64,000 nucleotides of DNA. Origin: Actinoplanes subtropicus. Lineage in GTDB: Bacteria > Actinomycetota > Actinomycetes > Mycobacteriales > Micromonosporaceae. The notes beneath the pieces were generated by a model. The model did not search any database. It was not told the origin of the DNA and saw only the letters and a list, made by a program, of their open reading frames with translations. The DNA lies in NCBI RefSeq assembly GCF_000721705.1, contig NZ_JOJL01000050.1:62001-126000 (forward strand), read 5' to 3'. A program made the translations under genes and the position numbers. Below are positions 42,992 to 52,257 of this stretch, one piece after another (position 1 is the stretch's first letter; each line of letters begins with the position of its first letter).

Positions 42992-43941
42992 CAGCCGCGG
43001 GTTCCCGCATCGTCGCGCTCGGGCACTACCAGCCCTCGCGCATCGTCACCAACGACGACCTGGCCAGCACGATCGACACCAACGATGCGTGGATCAAGGA
43101 CCGGGTGGGCATCGCCGAGCGGCGCATCGCCGGCGCCGAGACGGTCGCCGACATGGCCACGTACGCCGCGGAGAAGGCGCTGGCCGGCTCCGGGCTGAGC
43201 GCGGCCGACATCGACCTGGTCACGGTGGCCACCTGCTCGTCGATCGACCGCTGCCCGAACGTCGCGACCCGGGTCGCCGCCCGGCTCGGGGTGACCGCGC
43301 CGGCCGCGTACGACCTGAACACCGCGTGCTCCGGCTTCTCGTACGCGCTGGGCACCGCCGACCACGCGATCCGGGCCGGCGCGGCGCGCAACGCCATCGT
43401 GATCGGCGCCGAGAAGCTCTCCGACCTGACCGACTGGACCGACCGCACCACCGCCGTGCTGTTCGGCGACGGCGCCGGCGCGGCCGTGGTCAGCGCGGTC
43501 CAGGACGCCGAGGAGGCGGGCGTCGGCCCGGTGCTCTGGGGCTCGGCGCCGGACAAGGGCGACGTCCTGCGGATCGAGGGCTGGCAGCCGTACATCCAGC
43601 AGGAGGGACAGATCGTCTTCCGCTGGGCCACCACCGCGCTCGCCCCGTTCGCCCGGGAGACCTGCGAGAAGGCCGGGGTCGAGATCGCCGAGCTGGCCGC
43701 GTTCATCCCGCACCAGGCCAACGCCCGGATCATCGACGGCATCGTCAAGCGCCTGGGCCTCGGCCCGGAGGTGGTCGTCGCCAAGGACCTGGTCGAGTCC
43801 GGCAACACCTCGGCGGCGAGCATCCCGCTGGCCCTGTCCAAGCTGGTCGAGCGGCGGGAGGTGCCCTCGGGCGCCCCTGTACTGCTGTTCGGCTTCGGCG
43901 GCGGCCTCACCTACGCCGGCCAGGTCGTGCGCTGCCCCTGA
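42988..43941 (+). CDS. fabH: 3-oxoacyl-ACP synthase III
   Basis: 317 residues from the ATG at 42988, with GGAGGAG just upstream. The Cys-His-Asn triad is visible: LNTACSGFSYALG, FIPHQANARI and VESGNTSAASIPLAL. The enzyme condenses a starter acyl-CoA with malonyl-ACP; in actinobacteria it commonly accepts branched starters, which would suit iso/anteiso lipids. It is coupled to fabD, and acpP follows 60 bp downstream. Confidence 0.96.
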   Translation: MTAAGSRIVALGHYQPSRIVTNDDLASTIDTNDAWIKDRVGIAERRIAGAETVADMATYAAEKALAGSGLSAADIDLVTVATCSSIDRCPNVATRVAARLGVTAPAAYDLNTACSGFSYALGTADHAIRAGAARNAIVIGAEKLSDLTDWTDRTTAVLFGDGAGAAVVSAVQDAEEAGVGPVLWGSAPDKGDVLRIEGWQPYIQQEGQIVFRWATTALAPFARETCEKAGVEIAELAAFIPHQANARIIDGIVKRLGLGPEVVVAKDLVESGNTSAASIPLALSKLVERREVPSGAPVLLFGFGGGLTYAGQVVRCP

Positions 43942-44001
43942 CGGGCACGCCGGCCCGGCCGGAAGCACCTCACCACCATTCTGAGAGGAAGCACCAAGAA
44001 G

Positions 44002-44244
44002 ATGGCAACTCGCGAAGAAATCACTTCCGGCCTCGCCGAGATCCTGGAGGAGGTCGCCGGGGTCAACCCGGACGACGTCGCCGAGGAGAAGTCCTTCACC
44101 GACGACCTGGACGTCGACTCGCTGTCCATGGTCGAGGTCGTGGTGGCCGCCGAGGAGAAGTTCGGCGTCAAGATCCCCGACAACGAGGTGCAGAACCTGA
44201 AGACCGTTGGCGACGCCGTTTCCTACATCGAGGCGAATCACTGA
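44002..44244 (+). CDS. acpP: Acyl carrier protein
   Basis: 80 residues, the normal ACP length. The phosphopantetheine Ser is in DDLDVDSLSMVEVVVAAEEK (DSLS), and helix III ends in NLKTVGDAVSYIEANH. The protein is acidic, as expected. It shuttles acyl chains between FabD, FabH and FabF. GAGAGGAAG lies upstream of the ATG. fabF starts 2 bp after its stop. Confidence 0.97.
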   Translation: MATREEITSGLAEILEEVAGVNPDDVAEEKSFTDDLDVDSLSMVEVVVAAEEKFGVKIPDNEVQNLKTVGDAVSYIEANH

Positions 44245-44245
44245 C

Positions 44246-45469
44246 ATGACTACCGTCGACGTCGTCGTCACCGGGCTCGGCGCGACCACCCCGTTGGGCG
44301 GGGACGTCGCGTCCACCTGGGACGCCATGGTGGCCGGCCGCTCCGGGGTGGGTTCGCTCACCTCGGAGTGGGCGGCCCAATTGCCCGTACGCATCGCCGC
44401 CGAGCTCGCGGTGGAGCCGTCCGAGGTCCTCGAGCGGGTGCGCCTGCGCCGGCTCGACCGCTCGGAGGCGCTCGCCCTGATCGCCGCCCAGCAGGCCTGG
44501 GCCGAGGCCGGCCTGGAGGGCGCGGTCGACAACGAGCGCCTCGCCGTCAGCTTCGGCAGCGGCATCGGCGGGGCCACCACGCTGCTCAACCAGGACGACA
44601 TCCTGGAGCAGTCCGGCCCCCGCCGGGTCAGCCCGCACACCGTGCCCATGCTCATGCCGAACGGCCCGGCCGCCTACGTGGGCCTGGAGTTCGGCGCGCG
44701 GGCCGGCGTGCGCGCCATGGCCAGCGCGTGCGCCACCGGCGCGGAGGCGCTGGCCCTGGGCCTGGATCTGATTCGTCTGGGCCGGGCCGACGTGGTGATC
44801 GCCGGCAGCACCGAGGCCGTGATCCACCCGCTGCCGATCGCCGGCTTCGCCTCGATGCGCGCCATGTCGACGCGCAACGACGACCCGGAGCGGGCGTCCC
44901 GCCCCTGGGACAAGAACCGGGACGGGTTCGTCCTCGGCGAGGGCGCCGGGGCGATCATCCTGGAGCGTGCCGACCACGCCGCCGCGCGCGGCGCCCGGGT
45001 CATCGCGAGATTCGCCGGCGCCGGGGTCACCTCGGACGGGTACGACATCGTCCAGCCCGACCCGGAGTGCCGCGGCGGCATCCGCGCCATGCGGATGGCG
45101 ATTCAGGACGCCGGCCTGACCGGGGCCGACATCAAGCACGTCAACGCCCACGCGACCTCGACCCCGGTCGGCGACATGGGCGAGATCAAGGGCATCCGGA
45201 CCGCGATCGGCGACCACCCGGTGATCACCTCGACCAAGTCGATGACCGGTCACCTGCTCGGTGCGGCCGGCGCGCTCGAGTCGATCGCCACCATCCTGGC
45301 CATCCGGGACAGCGTGGTTCCTCCCACGATCAACCTGGACGACCCGGACGACGGGCTGGACCTGGACGTGGCCGCGCTCAAGCCGCGCCAGCTGGACATC
45401 CCGGCCGCGATCAACAACTCGTTCGGCTTCGGCGGCCACAACGTGGCCGTGGTCTTCACCCGCCCCTGA
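44246..45469 (+). CDS. fabF: 3-oxoacyl-ACP synthase II (KAS II)
   Basis: 407 residues from the ATG at 44246; an upstream ATG at 44207 lies in acpP. The Cys-His-His triad is seen in MASACATGAEALALG, VNAHATSTPVGDMGE and STKSMTGHLLGAAGALES, with the C-terminal NNSFGFGGHNVAVVF. It elongates acyl-ACP chains and ends the fasR-controlled cluster. A perfect 28-bp palindrome after it serves as terminator. Confidence 0.97.
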   Translation: MTTVDVVVTGLGATTPLGGDVASTWDAMVAGRSGVGSLTSEWAAQLPVRIAAELAVEPSEVLERVRLRRLDRSEALALIAAQQAWAEAGLEGAVDNERLAVSFGSGIGGATTLLNQDDILEQSGPRRVSPHTVPMLMPNGPAAYVGLEFGARAGVRAMASACATGAEALALGLDLIRLGRADVVIAGSTEAVIHPLPIAGFASMRAMSTRNDDPERASRPWDKNRDGFVLGEGAGAIILERADHAAARGARVIARFAGAGVTSDGYDIVQPDPECRGGIRAMRMAIQDAGLTGADIKHVNAHATSTPVGDMGEIKGIRTAIGDHPVITSTKSMTGHLLGAAGALESIATILAIRDSVVPPTINLDDPDDGLDLDVAALKPRQLDIPAAINNSFGFGGHNVAVVFTRP

Positions 45470-45497
45470 CGGTTTTCGCGTACGAGTTTCGCGTACG

Positions 45498-45525
45498 AAG
45501 GGAGCGCCCGGCCGGGCGCTCCCTT
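45498..45525. terminator. Bidirectional terminator between fabF and the lipoprotein gene
   Basis: A perfect 28-bp palindrome with 14-bp arms and no loop bases; the centre is GCCCGGCCGGGC. It sits 28 bp past the fabF stop and 3 bp past the end of the convergent lipoprotein gene, ending in CCCTTT on one strand and the same on the other. This symmetry allows termination from both directions. Confidence 0.8.
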
Positions 45526-45527
45526 TC

Positions 45528-46469
45528 TCACACCAGCGTCACCTTGATCCCGGAGGCGGTCGCCTGGGCGCCCCCGGTGAGCTTGAACGGGATGTCACCG
45601 CCGCCGAACTTGGACTGGCCGTTGTTGTCGACGTAGCTGGCCGTCCAATGCGCCTTGCCGTTCGCGTTGTCGGAGAAGGTGACGGCCGGGCCGCCCGCGT
45701 TGGTCACCTGCGGCTCGACCGCCGGGTACTTCGTGATCGACCACTGCACGGTGCCGCTGCGGGCGTCGAGCCAGAACGGGCAGCCCGGCGTCTTCGGGCG
45801 GGTGCTGGCGGCGCACGCGTCCAGTTCCTGGCGCACCTGGCGGCGGATCTCGGCGGGGGCACTCGGGACCAGCTTGGCCGCCTCGAAGTTCGCCGTGGCG
45901 GTCTCGCCGCCCGTTCCCGCGCTCGGCGTGGCCGACAGCGTCGCCCCGTCGAACAACCTGTTCCCGCCGACCGTCACCTGGTACGACCCGGGGAAGACGG
46001 TGACGTTGAGGTCGTCGCTGCCCATCTTGACGCCGTTGACCGAGACCGGCCGCCCCTGCACCCCGGTGACCGCCAGCTGGACGAGCACGTCGCGCAGGCG
46101 CTTGCCGTCGCTGGACAGGGCGATGTTCTGCTGCACGGTCGCCCCGTGCGCCTGGTAGGTCACGTCCACGAACGGCAGTCCGTCCTGCAGCCGGGGCTTG
46201 CCGTACTGCACGCCGGCCGGGCGGTAGGCGGCACCCAGCGCGGCGTTGGACAGCAGCGGGCCGCCGGCCGGATCGGTGCCCGGCACCGCCTCGAGGAGGC
46301 TCACGGCCGTCTTCGCGTCGCCCGCGGTCAGCGCGCTGAAGAAGGCCTGCACCGTGGACGCGGCGGCGACCGCGTTCCCGCTCGGGGCGTCGCCGCCGGA
46401 CTTGCCGCACCCGGAGACGAGGACGATCACCGCCAGCATCGTGGAAACAGCGCGGCCACGCCTGGTCAT
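45528..46469 (-). CDS. Lipoprotein of unknown function
   Basis: 313 residues from the ATG at 46469, preceded by AAAGGGAGA; a GTG at 46496 is possible. A type II signal peptide with lipobox VLVSGCGK leads into about 290 extracytoplasmic residues. The first part (STVQAFFSALTAGDAKTAVS) resembles NTF2/SnoaL-like or MecA_N-like domains. Later segments (DVLVQLAVTG, FPGSYQVTVGGNRLFDGA) look like repeated beta-domains in actinobacterial cell-envelope proteins. It is 23 bp downstream of the GH3 lipoprotein gene on the same strand, so both are probably co-expressed and anchored in the membrane. Confidence 0.85.
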   Translation of the reverse strand: MTRRGRAVSTMLAVIVLVSGCGKSGGDAPSGNAVAAASTVQAFFSALTAGDAKTAVSLLEAVPGTDPAGGPLLSNAALGAAYRPAGVQYGKPRLQDGLPFVDVTYQAHGATVQQNIALSSDGKRLRDVLVQLAVTGVQGRPVSVNGVKMGSDDLNVTVFPGSYQVTVGGNRLFDGATLSATPSAGTGGETATANFEAAKLVPSAPAEIRRQVRQELDACAASTRPKTPGCPFWLDARSGTVQWSITKYPAVEPQVTNAGGPAVTFSDNANGKAHWTASYVDNNGQSKFGGGDIPFKLTGGAQATASGIKVTLV

Positions 46470-46492
46470 CCGTCTCCCTTTCGGCCGCTCAC

Positions 46493-48181
46493 TCACCGAC
46501 AGGCCGTGGCCGGCAGCCCAGGGACGGCGACCGGAGACCGGCCGGTCGCCTTCGCCGTCCCGGCGAGCAAGCCGGCCAGGGCGGTCAGCGACAGTTTGCT
46601 CGATGAGTACGTGGCGATCAAGGTGGGCGACGTGGCGGAGGCCAACAGGTATGGAGTATCCATCATGACCGTCACCGTCGCAGTCGGATCAAGGTCGACG
46701 GCGCTGTCCCCGTACCCGACGAGGTGGATGACCTGACCACCCGCGGCCTGGACCTTCGCACCCGCCGCCTGCAGGGCGCGCACGAGGTTGACCCGGGCGA
46801 CCTCGCGGCCCTCGGAGGCGGTGACCGTGACCGGCCCGCTGAGCAACGGCCCCTGACACGACCCGCGCAGGACGGTCACCGACGCGGCGTCCAACGCCGC
46901 GACCGCCTGCTGGTGGGCGGGCGTGCCGATCACCTCGAGACCCTTGTCGGGTACGGCCCGGCTCTTCAGCGCCATGATCCGGGTGACCGCCTCGACCAGC
47001 CGCGCCCGCTTGAGCTCGCCGCTCTTGAGCGCGGCCAGGATCCCGTCCCGGGCCGCGGCGATGTCCGGCGGCATCAGCAGCATGTCGTTGCCGGCGTTCA
47101 GCGCCCGCACGGCGGCCTCGCCGGGCGGCCACTTCATCGCCGGCGGCATGTTCATCGCGTCGGTGATCGCCACGCCGGCGAACTTCAGCGTCCCGCGCAG
47201 TTCGCCGGTCATCACCTTGGGCGAGAAGGTGGCCGGCGTGCCCTTGTCCAGCGCCTGGACGTCCAGGTGACCGGACATCACCACGCCCGCGCCGGCCTGC
47301 ACCCCGGCCTGGAACGGCGGCAGGTCCTGCGCCCGCCACTGCGCGGCGGTCTGCGCCACCACGGGCAGCGTCGCGTGGCTGTCCCCGCTGGTGTGCCCGT
47401 GCCCCGGGAAGTGCTTGAGCCCGGCCGTGACGCCGCCCGCCTGCAGCCCGCGCACGGCCGCCGCGACTTGGGCGGCGTTCGCCTTGGCGTCGCCGCCGAA
47501 CGACCGCGAGCCGATCACGGTGTTGGCCGGCGGCCCGAGCGTGTCCGCGTCCGGCGCGAAGTCCACGGTGATGCCCATCGCGGACAGTTCCTCGCCGGCC
47601 GCCCGCCAGGCCGCCTCGGTCAGCGCCGGGTTGCCCGCGGCGCCGGCCGCCATCGCCGAGGGCAGCGCCGTCACACCCTGGGTGATCCGGGTGACCACGC
47701 CGTACTCCTGATCGGTGCCGATCGTCAGCGGCGGGATCCCGGCCTGCCGGGCGGCGGCCTGCAGCCCGTCGGTGAGCTTGCGGACCTGCTGCGGGTTCTC
47801 CACGTTGGTCGTCGCGTTGGTGGAGCCGGTCGGATCCTGCGCGCTGAAGCCGACCAGGATCAGCCCGCCGAGGTGGAACTTGGCGACCATCTCGGCGGGA
47901 GTGTCCACGCCGGCCAGGTTGCGGTTGCCCGCGGCCGACGTCTTGTCCACGGTGGTCGCGTCGCTGCCGTACGCGTACGGCATGAGCACCTGCCCGGCCA
48001 GGTCGGCGTCGCTCATGGCGGCGGGATCGGTGACCGCCTGCGGGCTGGCGGTCTGCTCCTGCACAGCCGGCGCGCTCGATGGCGCTGCGCCCGATTTGTC
48101 GGCCTTTTTCTCCCCGCAGGCCGTCACCAGCAGCAGGGGGATCGCCAAGGCGAGTCCTAGTCTCCGCATCACGCCCGACAT
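46493..48181 (-). CDS. Glycoside hydrolase family 3 lipoprotein (NagZ-like beta-N-acetylhexosaminidase)
   Basis: 562 residues from the ATG at 48181; an in-frame ATG at 48169 is close. The lipobox is LLLVTACGE. The GH3 catalytic barrel includes TIGTDQEYGVVTRI, VDFAPDADTLG and the NagZ loop KHFPGHGHTSGDSHATLPVV, whose His/Asp pair acts as acid/base. VAITDAMNMPPA contains the nucleophile Asp. It probably trims GlcNAc from peptidoglycan or other glycans outside the membrane. The C-terminal 130 residues form a second alpha/beta domain as in larger GH3 enzymes. Confidence 0.9.
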   Translation of the reverse strand: MSGVMRRLGLALAIPLLLVTACGEKKADKSGAAPSSAPAVQEQTASPQAVTDPAAMSDADLAGQVLMPYAYGSDATTVDKTSAAGNRNLAGVDTPAEMVAKFHLGGLILVGFSAQDPTGSTNATTNVENPQQVRKLTDGLQAAARQAGIPPLTIGTDQEYGVVTRITQGVTALPSAMAAGAAGNPALTEAAWRAAGEELSAMGITVDFAPDADTLGPPANTVIGSRSFGGDAKANAAQVAAAVRGLQAGGVTAGLKHFPGHGHTSGDSHATLPVVAQTAAQWRAQDLPPFQAGVQAGAGVVMSGHLDVQALDKGTPATFSPKVMTGELRGTLKFAGVAITDAMNMPPAMKWPPGEAAVRALNAGNDMLLMPPDIAAARDGILAALKSGELKRARLVEAVTRIMALKSRAVPDKGLEVIGTPAHQQAVAALDAASVTVLRGSCQGPLLSGPVTVTASEGREVARVNLVRALQAAGAKVQAAGGQVIHLVGYGDSAVDLDPTATVTVMMDTPYLLASATSPTLIATYSSSKLSLTALAGLLAGTAKATGRSPVAVPGLPATACR

Positions 48182-48269
48182 CGAAGCAGTCTGTGCCCTA
48201 CTGCGCAAAATAGTCCTCGGTGTCTGATTCACTGGACGCGCGGCTCGCCGCCGCCGGGGCCCGGCCCGC

Positions 48270-48761
48270 TCAACCCACCCGGGTGAGCAGGGTGACCGGC
48301 GCGCCGTCGCCGGCGTACCGGTACGGCTCGAGCTCGGCGTCCCACGCCGCGCCCAGCGCCTTTTCCAGGGCATGCGAAAGAGCCTCCGGCGCTCGCGCGG
48401 AGGCCATGATCGAGCGCAACCGGTCCTCGCCGATCTGGATGTCCCCCGAAGCGCCCATGATCCCGTGGAAGAGGCCCCGACCAGGCACGTGCATGAACCG
48501 CTCGCCGTCCACGCCCGGACTGGGTTCCTCGGTCACCTCAAAACGGATCATGGGCCACTGCCGGAGGGCAGCAGCCAGCTCGGCGCCGGTCCCGGCCCGC
48601 CCGGTCCAGCTGCACTCGGACCGCCGCGCGCCGGGATCAACCGGCTGCGTGGTCCAGTGCAGATTGACCGGCGCGGTCAGGACGCGCGCGATCGCCCACT
48701 CGACGTGCTGGCACACGGCAAGTGGGGTCGAGTGGACGTATACGACGCCACGCGTTGGCAC
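48270..48761 (-). CDS. DUF3145 family protein
   Basis: 163 residues from the GTG at 48761. Family features include RGVVYVHSTPLAVCQHVEWA, the pair VNLHWTTQPVDPGARRSECS and RFMHVPGRGLFHGIMGASGD. DUF3145 is restricted to actinobacteria and commonly sits near the fab genes, as here (2.8 kb from fabF); no biochemical role is established to my knowledge. It is 88 bp upstream of the GH3 gene on the same strand. It diverges from the gene at 48995. Confidence 0.9.
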   Translation of the reverse strand: MPTRGVVYVHSTPLAVCQHVEWAIARVLTAPVNLHWTTQPVDPGARRSECSWTGRAGTGAELAAALRQWPMIRFEVTEEPSPGVDGERFMHVPGRGLFHGIMGASGDIQIGEDRLRSIMASARAPEALSHALEKALGAAWDAELEPYRYAGDGAPVTLLTRVG

Positions 48762-48994
48762 GGTGACCTCCCGGAGACCGAGGTGCGTCTTCCCCTACGA
48801 CCTCGACCGCGGTTGATCGTGTCCCATGATGCCGGTTGGTACTGATGGTGCGCCAGAGAATCGGCAACATCGACATCGGAACTGCCGTAGTGGCCCACCC
48901 ATCACAACGGCCGGACCTGCTCTCACGGCACGGTCCTCGCGTCATCGTGTAGAGTTGCCACGGCCTTTTTTCTGTTTCCTCAAGGAGTACCGCC

Positions 48995-49321
48995 GTGGCG
49001 AGCAACACCTCCAAGACCGCCCGCGCATCAGTCCGCGCCGGCCAGAGCACCGGCGGCGCCCTCAGCGTGCTCGGTGAGTACAAGTACCTCATCCCGCTCG
49101 CCAACGGCCGCTTCGCCTACGTGCGCAACCTGACCAACGGCAAGACCGCGCACCTCAAGACCGACTCCGACGCCTTCGTCGAGGAGATCCGCACGCTGGC
49201 CGCCGCCGGCCACGGTGCGAAGATCCGCGCCGAGCTCGCTGCGCTCGAGTCCGCCAACCCCCAGCACGGCTGGGCCGCCACCGAGAAGCGCCTGGCCGAG
49301 GCCGGCGTCTTCGAGGGCTGA
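48995..49321 (+). CDS. Conserved-looking hypothetical protein
   Basis: 108 residues from the GTG at 48995, with AAGGAG 7 bp upstream. It has a Ser/Thr/Ala-rich N-terminus (SNTSKTARASVRAGQSTGG), then ALSVLGEYKYLIPLANGRFA and a C-terminal helical part (EIRTLAAAGHGAKIRAELAA, then AEAGVFEG). No family is recognised. A TAGAGT hexamer at about 48950, followed by a TTTTTT run, lies in its 230-bp upstream region. It ends in a classic terminator with a T-tract, so it is probably a well-expressed single gene. Confidence 0.72.
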   Translation: MASNTSKTARASVRAGQSTGGALSVLGEYKYLIPLANGRFAYVRNLTNGKTAHLKTDSDAFVEEIRTLAAAGHGAKIRAELAALESANPQHGWAATEKRLAEAGVFEG

Positions 49322-49336
49322 AACCCACCACGAATC

Positions 49337-49367
49337 AGGCGCCCCGGCCCACCGGCGGCGCCTTTTT
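49337..49367 (+). terminator. Rho-independent terminator
   Basis: AGGCGCC (49337-49343) pairs with GGCGCCT (49357-49363), with an inner CCGG/CCGG stem, and is followed by TTTTT (49363-49367), 16 bp past the stop of the 108-residue gene. It is the most canonical terminator in the window. Confidence 0.85.
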
Positions 49368-50037
49368 CGCACCCATTGATCATCATCCCAAAAGATCAAC
49401 CCCCACGCGAACAACGACAAATCCGCATAAAGTACGCGTTCCGCCCGCCCCGTCGCGTCCCACCCGCCCTCCAGGCCACCACTGGGAACGCCAACTCATC
49501 AACATCGCCACCCACCCGTCGAGGGTGAAGCTTCCCCGCGCGCCCCGAACCCGAACTTCCCAAGATCTAGGCGGCGCGGGCGAAGAGTGGTGAGTTCGTG
49601 CGCGAACCACGCACACTCGGCGCCCAGCCAAACGACACTCTCAGCGAAACGGGCGGCAGCACGCTCAGCCACGCACTCCCGGGCCATGGCAACCCAGCGC
49701 AGCCACACTCACAGCGCAACAGGCGGCAGCACGCTCAGCCACGCACCCCCGGCCATGGCAACCCAGCGCACCCACACTCACAGCGCAACAGGCGGCAGCA
49801 CGCTCAGCCACGCACCCCCGGCCATGGCAACCCAGCCAACCACGCCCGAAGCGCCATAGGCGGCGCCGCACCAGCCATGCAGCCGCCCGGCCCGGCCTGA
49901 AGCGACCACCCGGCGGGACAAAGCAGCGAGCGCACCCCTGCCCACCACTTCAGCCCGGCGGTCGCGCTACGGCCCCGAGTCGCACCCAGCCCGCGCGGTG
50001 CACCGTCGACCCGGTAAAACCGTACGATATCTGGCTT
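49368..50037. other. Non-coding region with tandem repeat
   Basis: About 670 bp without a convincing gene on either strand; the open frames that cross it have low-complexity products. A small hairpin with TTGATC / GATCAA arms lies at 49376-49399. The centre (49635-49836) is a tandem repeat described separately. The end runs directly into the 3' end of the carbonic anhydrase gene. Confidence 0.5.
49635..49836. repeat. Tandem 69/70-bp repeat, about three copies
   Basis: Units start with ACACTC at 49635, 49705 and 49774 and contain GGCGGCAGCACGCTCAGCCA and the palindromic core GGCCATGGC. Copies two and three are nearly identical; copy one differs at several bases and is one base longer. It lies between the terminator at 49367 and the carbonic anhydrase gene. 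Period and frame do not match a protein repeat, since 70 is not a multiple of three. Confidence 0.85.
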
Positions 50038-50658
50038 TTAAGGCAGTAGATCCACCAGACCGGTGTCGAGGTCGTAAACCGCCCCCACGACCTCCACCCG
50101 ATCCGCCGCGACCGCTGCCGGAATGCCCTCGATGTCGTGCATACGGGACACCGTCGCGGCCACATGGGCGCGCATCGCCTTGGCCGCCACCTCCGGATCG
50201 TCCAGGCCGACCGACAGGACCGCGGGGGCGATCTGGTCCACCAGGTACCCGATGTCGCCGCCCGGCCGGTGGTCGGTACGCAGGGCGTCGATCGTCGACT
50301 GGACCGCGCCGCAGCGCTTGTGGCCGAGCACCATGATCAGCGGGACGCCCAGCTTAGCGACCGCGAAGTCGACGGAGCCCAGGACCGCCCGGTCGACCAC
50401 GTGGGCGCCGGAGCGGACCACGCAGATGGAGCCGAAGGTCTGGTCGAAGATCGCTTCGAGGGGGACCCGGGAGTCGATGCAGCCGAGCACGACCGCGTGC
50501 GGCTGCTGGCTGCCGGAGGCCGCCGCGGCGGCGGAGACCCGGTGGCCGTGCTCGGGGCGGCCGCTCACGAAGCGCTTGTTGCCGGCGACCAGTTCGGCGA
50601 GTGCGTCGGAGGGGCTGGTGATCGGCGGCGCCGGCGGGGCCGACGGGTCGGTGGTCAT
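50038..50658 (-). CDS. Beta-class carbonic anhydrase
   Basis: 206 residues from the ATG at 50658; the frame is open to 50973 but that part crosses the divergent promoter. The zinc ligands are present in CIDSR (CxDxR) and LGHKRCGAV (HxxC), with SDALAELVAGNKRFVSG and VVRSGAHVVD typical of beta-carbonic anhydrases. It interconverts CO2 and bicarbonate, supplying bicarbonate for carboxylases. An N-terminal Pro/Ala-rich tail precedes the domain. It is a single gene, divergent from the alpha/beta hydrolase. Confidence 0.93.
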   Translation of the reverse strand: MTTDPSAPPAPPITSPSDALAELVAGNKRFVSGRPEHGHRVSAAAAASGSQQPHAVVLGCIDSRVPLEAIFDQTFGSICVVRSGAHVVDRAVLGSVDFAVAKLGVPLIMVLGHKRCGAVQSTIDALRTDHRPGGDIGYLVDQIAPAVLSVGLDDPEVAAKAMRAHVAATVSRMHDIEGIPAAVAADRVEVVGAVYDLDTGLVDLLP

Positions 50659-50851
50659 GCCGAAATTCTCGCCGAGTTGTGCCGTCGGGGCAGCGAGTGC
50701 GAGCCATCTCACGGAACGCGATGGACGAGCGGGTTGCGACCCCTCGGGCAAATGGCCATAAATCCGCCTTGAACAGTGGCCGTGCGGCCGATCACGAGTG
50801 ATGATTGCTACCCGTGGGTACAACGGGGCCGTGCAACACGCGGAGGTGCCC

Positions 50852-51817
50852 ATGTCCGAGCGATTCCTGCTCACGCTGGCTGACGGCGTCCCCCTCTGCG
50901 TGCAAGCCTGGGGTCCGGCCGACGCCCCGGTCACCGTGGTCCTGCTGCACGGCTGGTGCCTGCACCGGCGCACCTGGCATCACCAGATCGCGGCCCTGCT
51001 GAGGCTGCCGCAGCCACCCCGGATCATCGCGTACGACGCCCGCGGGCACGGCCGCTCGGGCGCGACCCGGCTGACGTCGGCGACGCTGGGCCAGCTCGGC
51101 GACGATCTCGCCGAGGTGCTGCGGCGGCTGGTGCCGCGCGGGCCGGTGGTGCTGGCGGGGCACTCGATGGGCGGCATGACGATCATGGAGTACGCGCACG
51201 GTCACCCGATCGAGTTCGCCGAGCGGGTGGCCGGGCTGCTCTTCGTGTCGACGACCGCCGAGGGCACCGCGCACACGCAGTACGGCCTGCCGCCGCGGCT
51301 GGCCGCGCTGATGCGGGCCGGCGAGACGCTGGGCGCGGGCGTGCTGGCCCACTCGGGCGCCTGGCGGCCGCATCGCGCGCTGCTGCCGGCGCTGCGCCCG
51401 GCCCTGCGCTGGCTGCTGTTCGGCGACGAGTACGAGGACGCCGCCCTCCGGATGACCATCAAGTGCGTGGGCCGGACGTCGCTGCGCTCGATCGGCGGCT
51501 TCCGCGCCTCGATCGGCGAGCAGCAGCGGCTCGACACGCTCGCCCGGCTCGGCGACGTGCCGGCCGCGGTGCTGGTCGGCGATCGGGACCGGCTCACTCC
51601 GCCGCCGTGCGCGGAGGGGATCGCCGACGCGCTGCCCGGCACCGAGCTGACCGTCTTCCCCGGGGCCGGGCACATGCTGATCCTCGAGCGGCACGCCCAG
51701 GTGTCGGCCACGCTGGCCGGCATCGTCGAGCGGGCCGGGGCCAGCACGCCGGGCGAGCGGCACCGCCGGGCCAAGCGGGCGCGCAAGGGCGGCGAGGTGG
51801 GCGGGAGGGCCGCCTAG
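50852..51817 (+). CDS. Alpha/beta hydrolase
   Basis: 321 residues from the ATG at 50852, with GGAGG 5 bp upstream; an ATG at 50798 is also in frame. The nucleophile elbow is VLAGHSMGGMTIM, the oxyanion-hole HG is in VVLLHGWCLHRRTWHHQI, and the acid and base are near LVGDRDRLTPP and GAGHMLILERH. The substrate cannot be predicted. It ends in a basic tail (RHRRAKRARKGG). The stop shares CTAG with the convergent SRPBCC gene (51814-51817). Confidence 0.9.
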   Translation: MSERFLLTLADGVPLCVQAWGPADAPVTVVLLHGWCLHRRTWHHQIAALLRLPQPPRIIAYDARGHGRSGATRLTSATLGQLGDDLAEVLRRLVPRGPVVLAGHSMGGMTIMEYAHGHPIEFAERVAGLLFVSTTAEGTAHTQYGLPPRLAALMRAGETLGAGVLAHSGAWRPHRALLPALRPALRWLLFGDEYEDAALRMTIKCVGRTSLRSIGGFRASIGEQQRLDTLARLGDVPAAVLVGDRDRLTPPPCAEGIADALPGTELTVFPGAGHMLILERHAQVSATLAGIVERAGASTPGERHRRAKRARKGGEVGGRAA

Positions 51818-52257
51818 AGCGACTTGGCCAGGGCGTCCATCAGGTCCTCGGTGCCCTGCTTGCGCTGCGCCGGGTTGTCCAGCCCGTCCAGGTAGACGCC
51901 CTGCTCGGTGAGCGTGAAGTCGGTGCCGCCGGCGCCGGCGCGCAGCTCGATGGTGGCGACGGAGACCGAGATACGCTGCCCGTTCATGGCCATCTCGTAC
52001 GTGTAGACGATGCGCTGCTCCGGCACGATGTCCGTATAAGTCGCGATATATCCGTACGTAGTGGTGTCGAACACCGTCTCCATCGTTTCGCGTCCGCCCT
52101 CGCGGAAGTCGAACGACTCTCGCCTGGTCGCCTCCGGGATGCCGAACCACTTGGCCTTGGCCCCGGGGTCGGCGAAGGCGCGGAAGACCCGGGCGGGCTC
52201 GGCGTCGAAGTGCCGGTCGATGCGGAACGTGTCGTGGACTGCGGAACGCTCGGTCAC
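51814..52257 (-). CDS. SRPBCC/AHSA1 family protein
   Basis: 147 residues from the GTG at 52257, overlapping the arsR stop by 4 bp (GTGA). The Bet v 1-like fold is marked by DRHFDAEPARVFRAFADP, AKAKWFGIPEATRRESFDFR and a C-terminal TEQGVYLDGLDNPAQRKQGT helix. AHSA1-type proteins bind hydrophobic ligands and are very often paired with an SdpR-like ArsR regulator, as here. The function of such pairs is mostly unknown. Confidence 0.92.
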   Translation of the reverse strand: MTERSAVHDTFRIDRHFDAEPARVFRAFADPGAKAKWFGIPEATRRESFDFREGGRETMETVFDTTTYGYIATYTDIVPEQRIVYTYEMAMNGQRISVSVATIELRAGAGGTDFTLTEQGVYLDGLDNPAQRKQGTEDLMDALAKSL

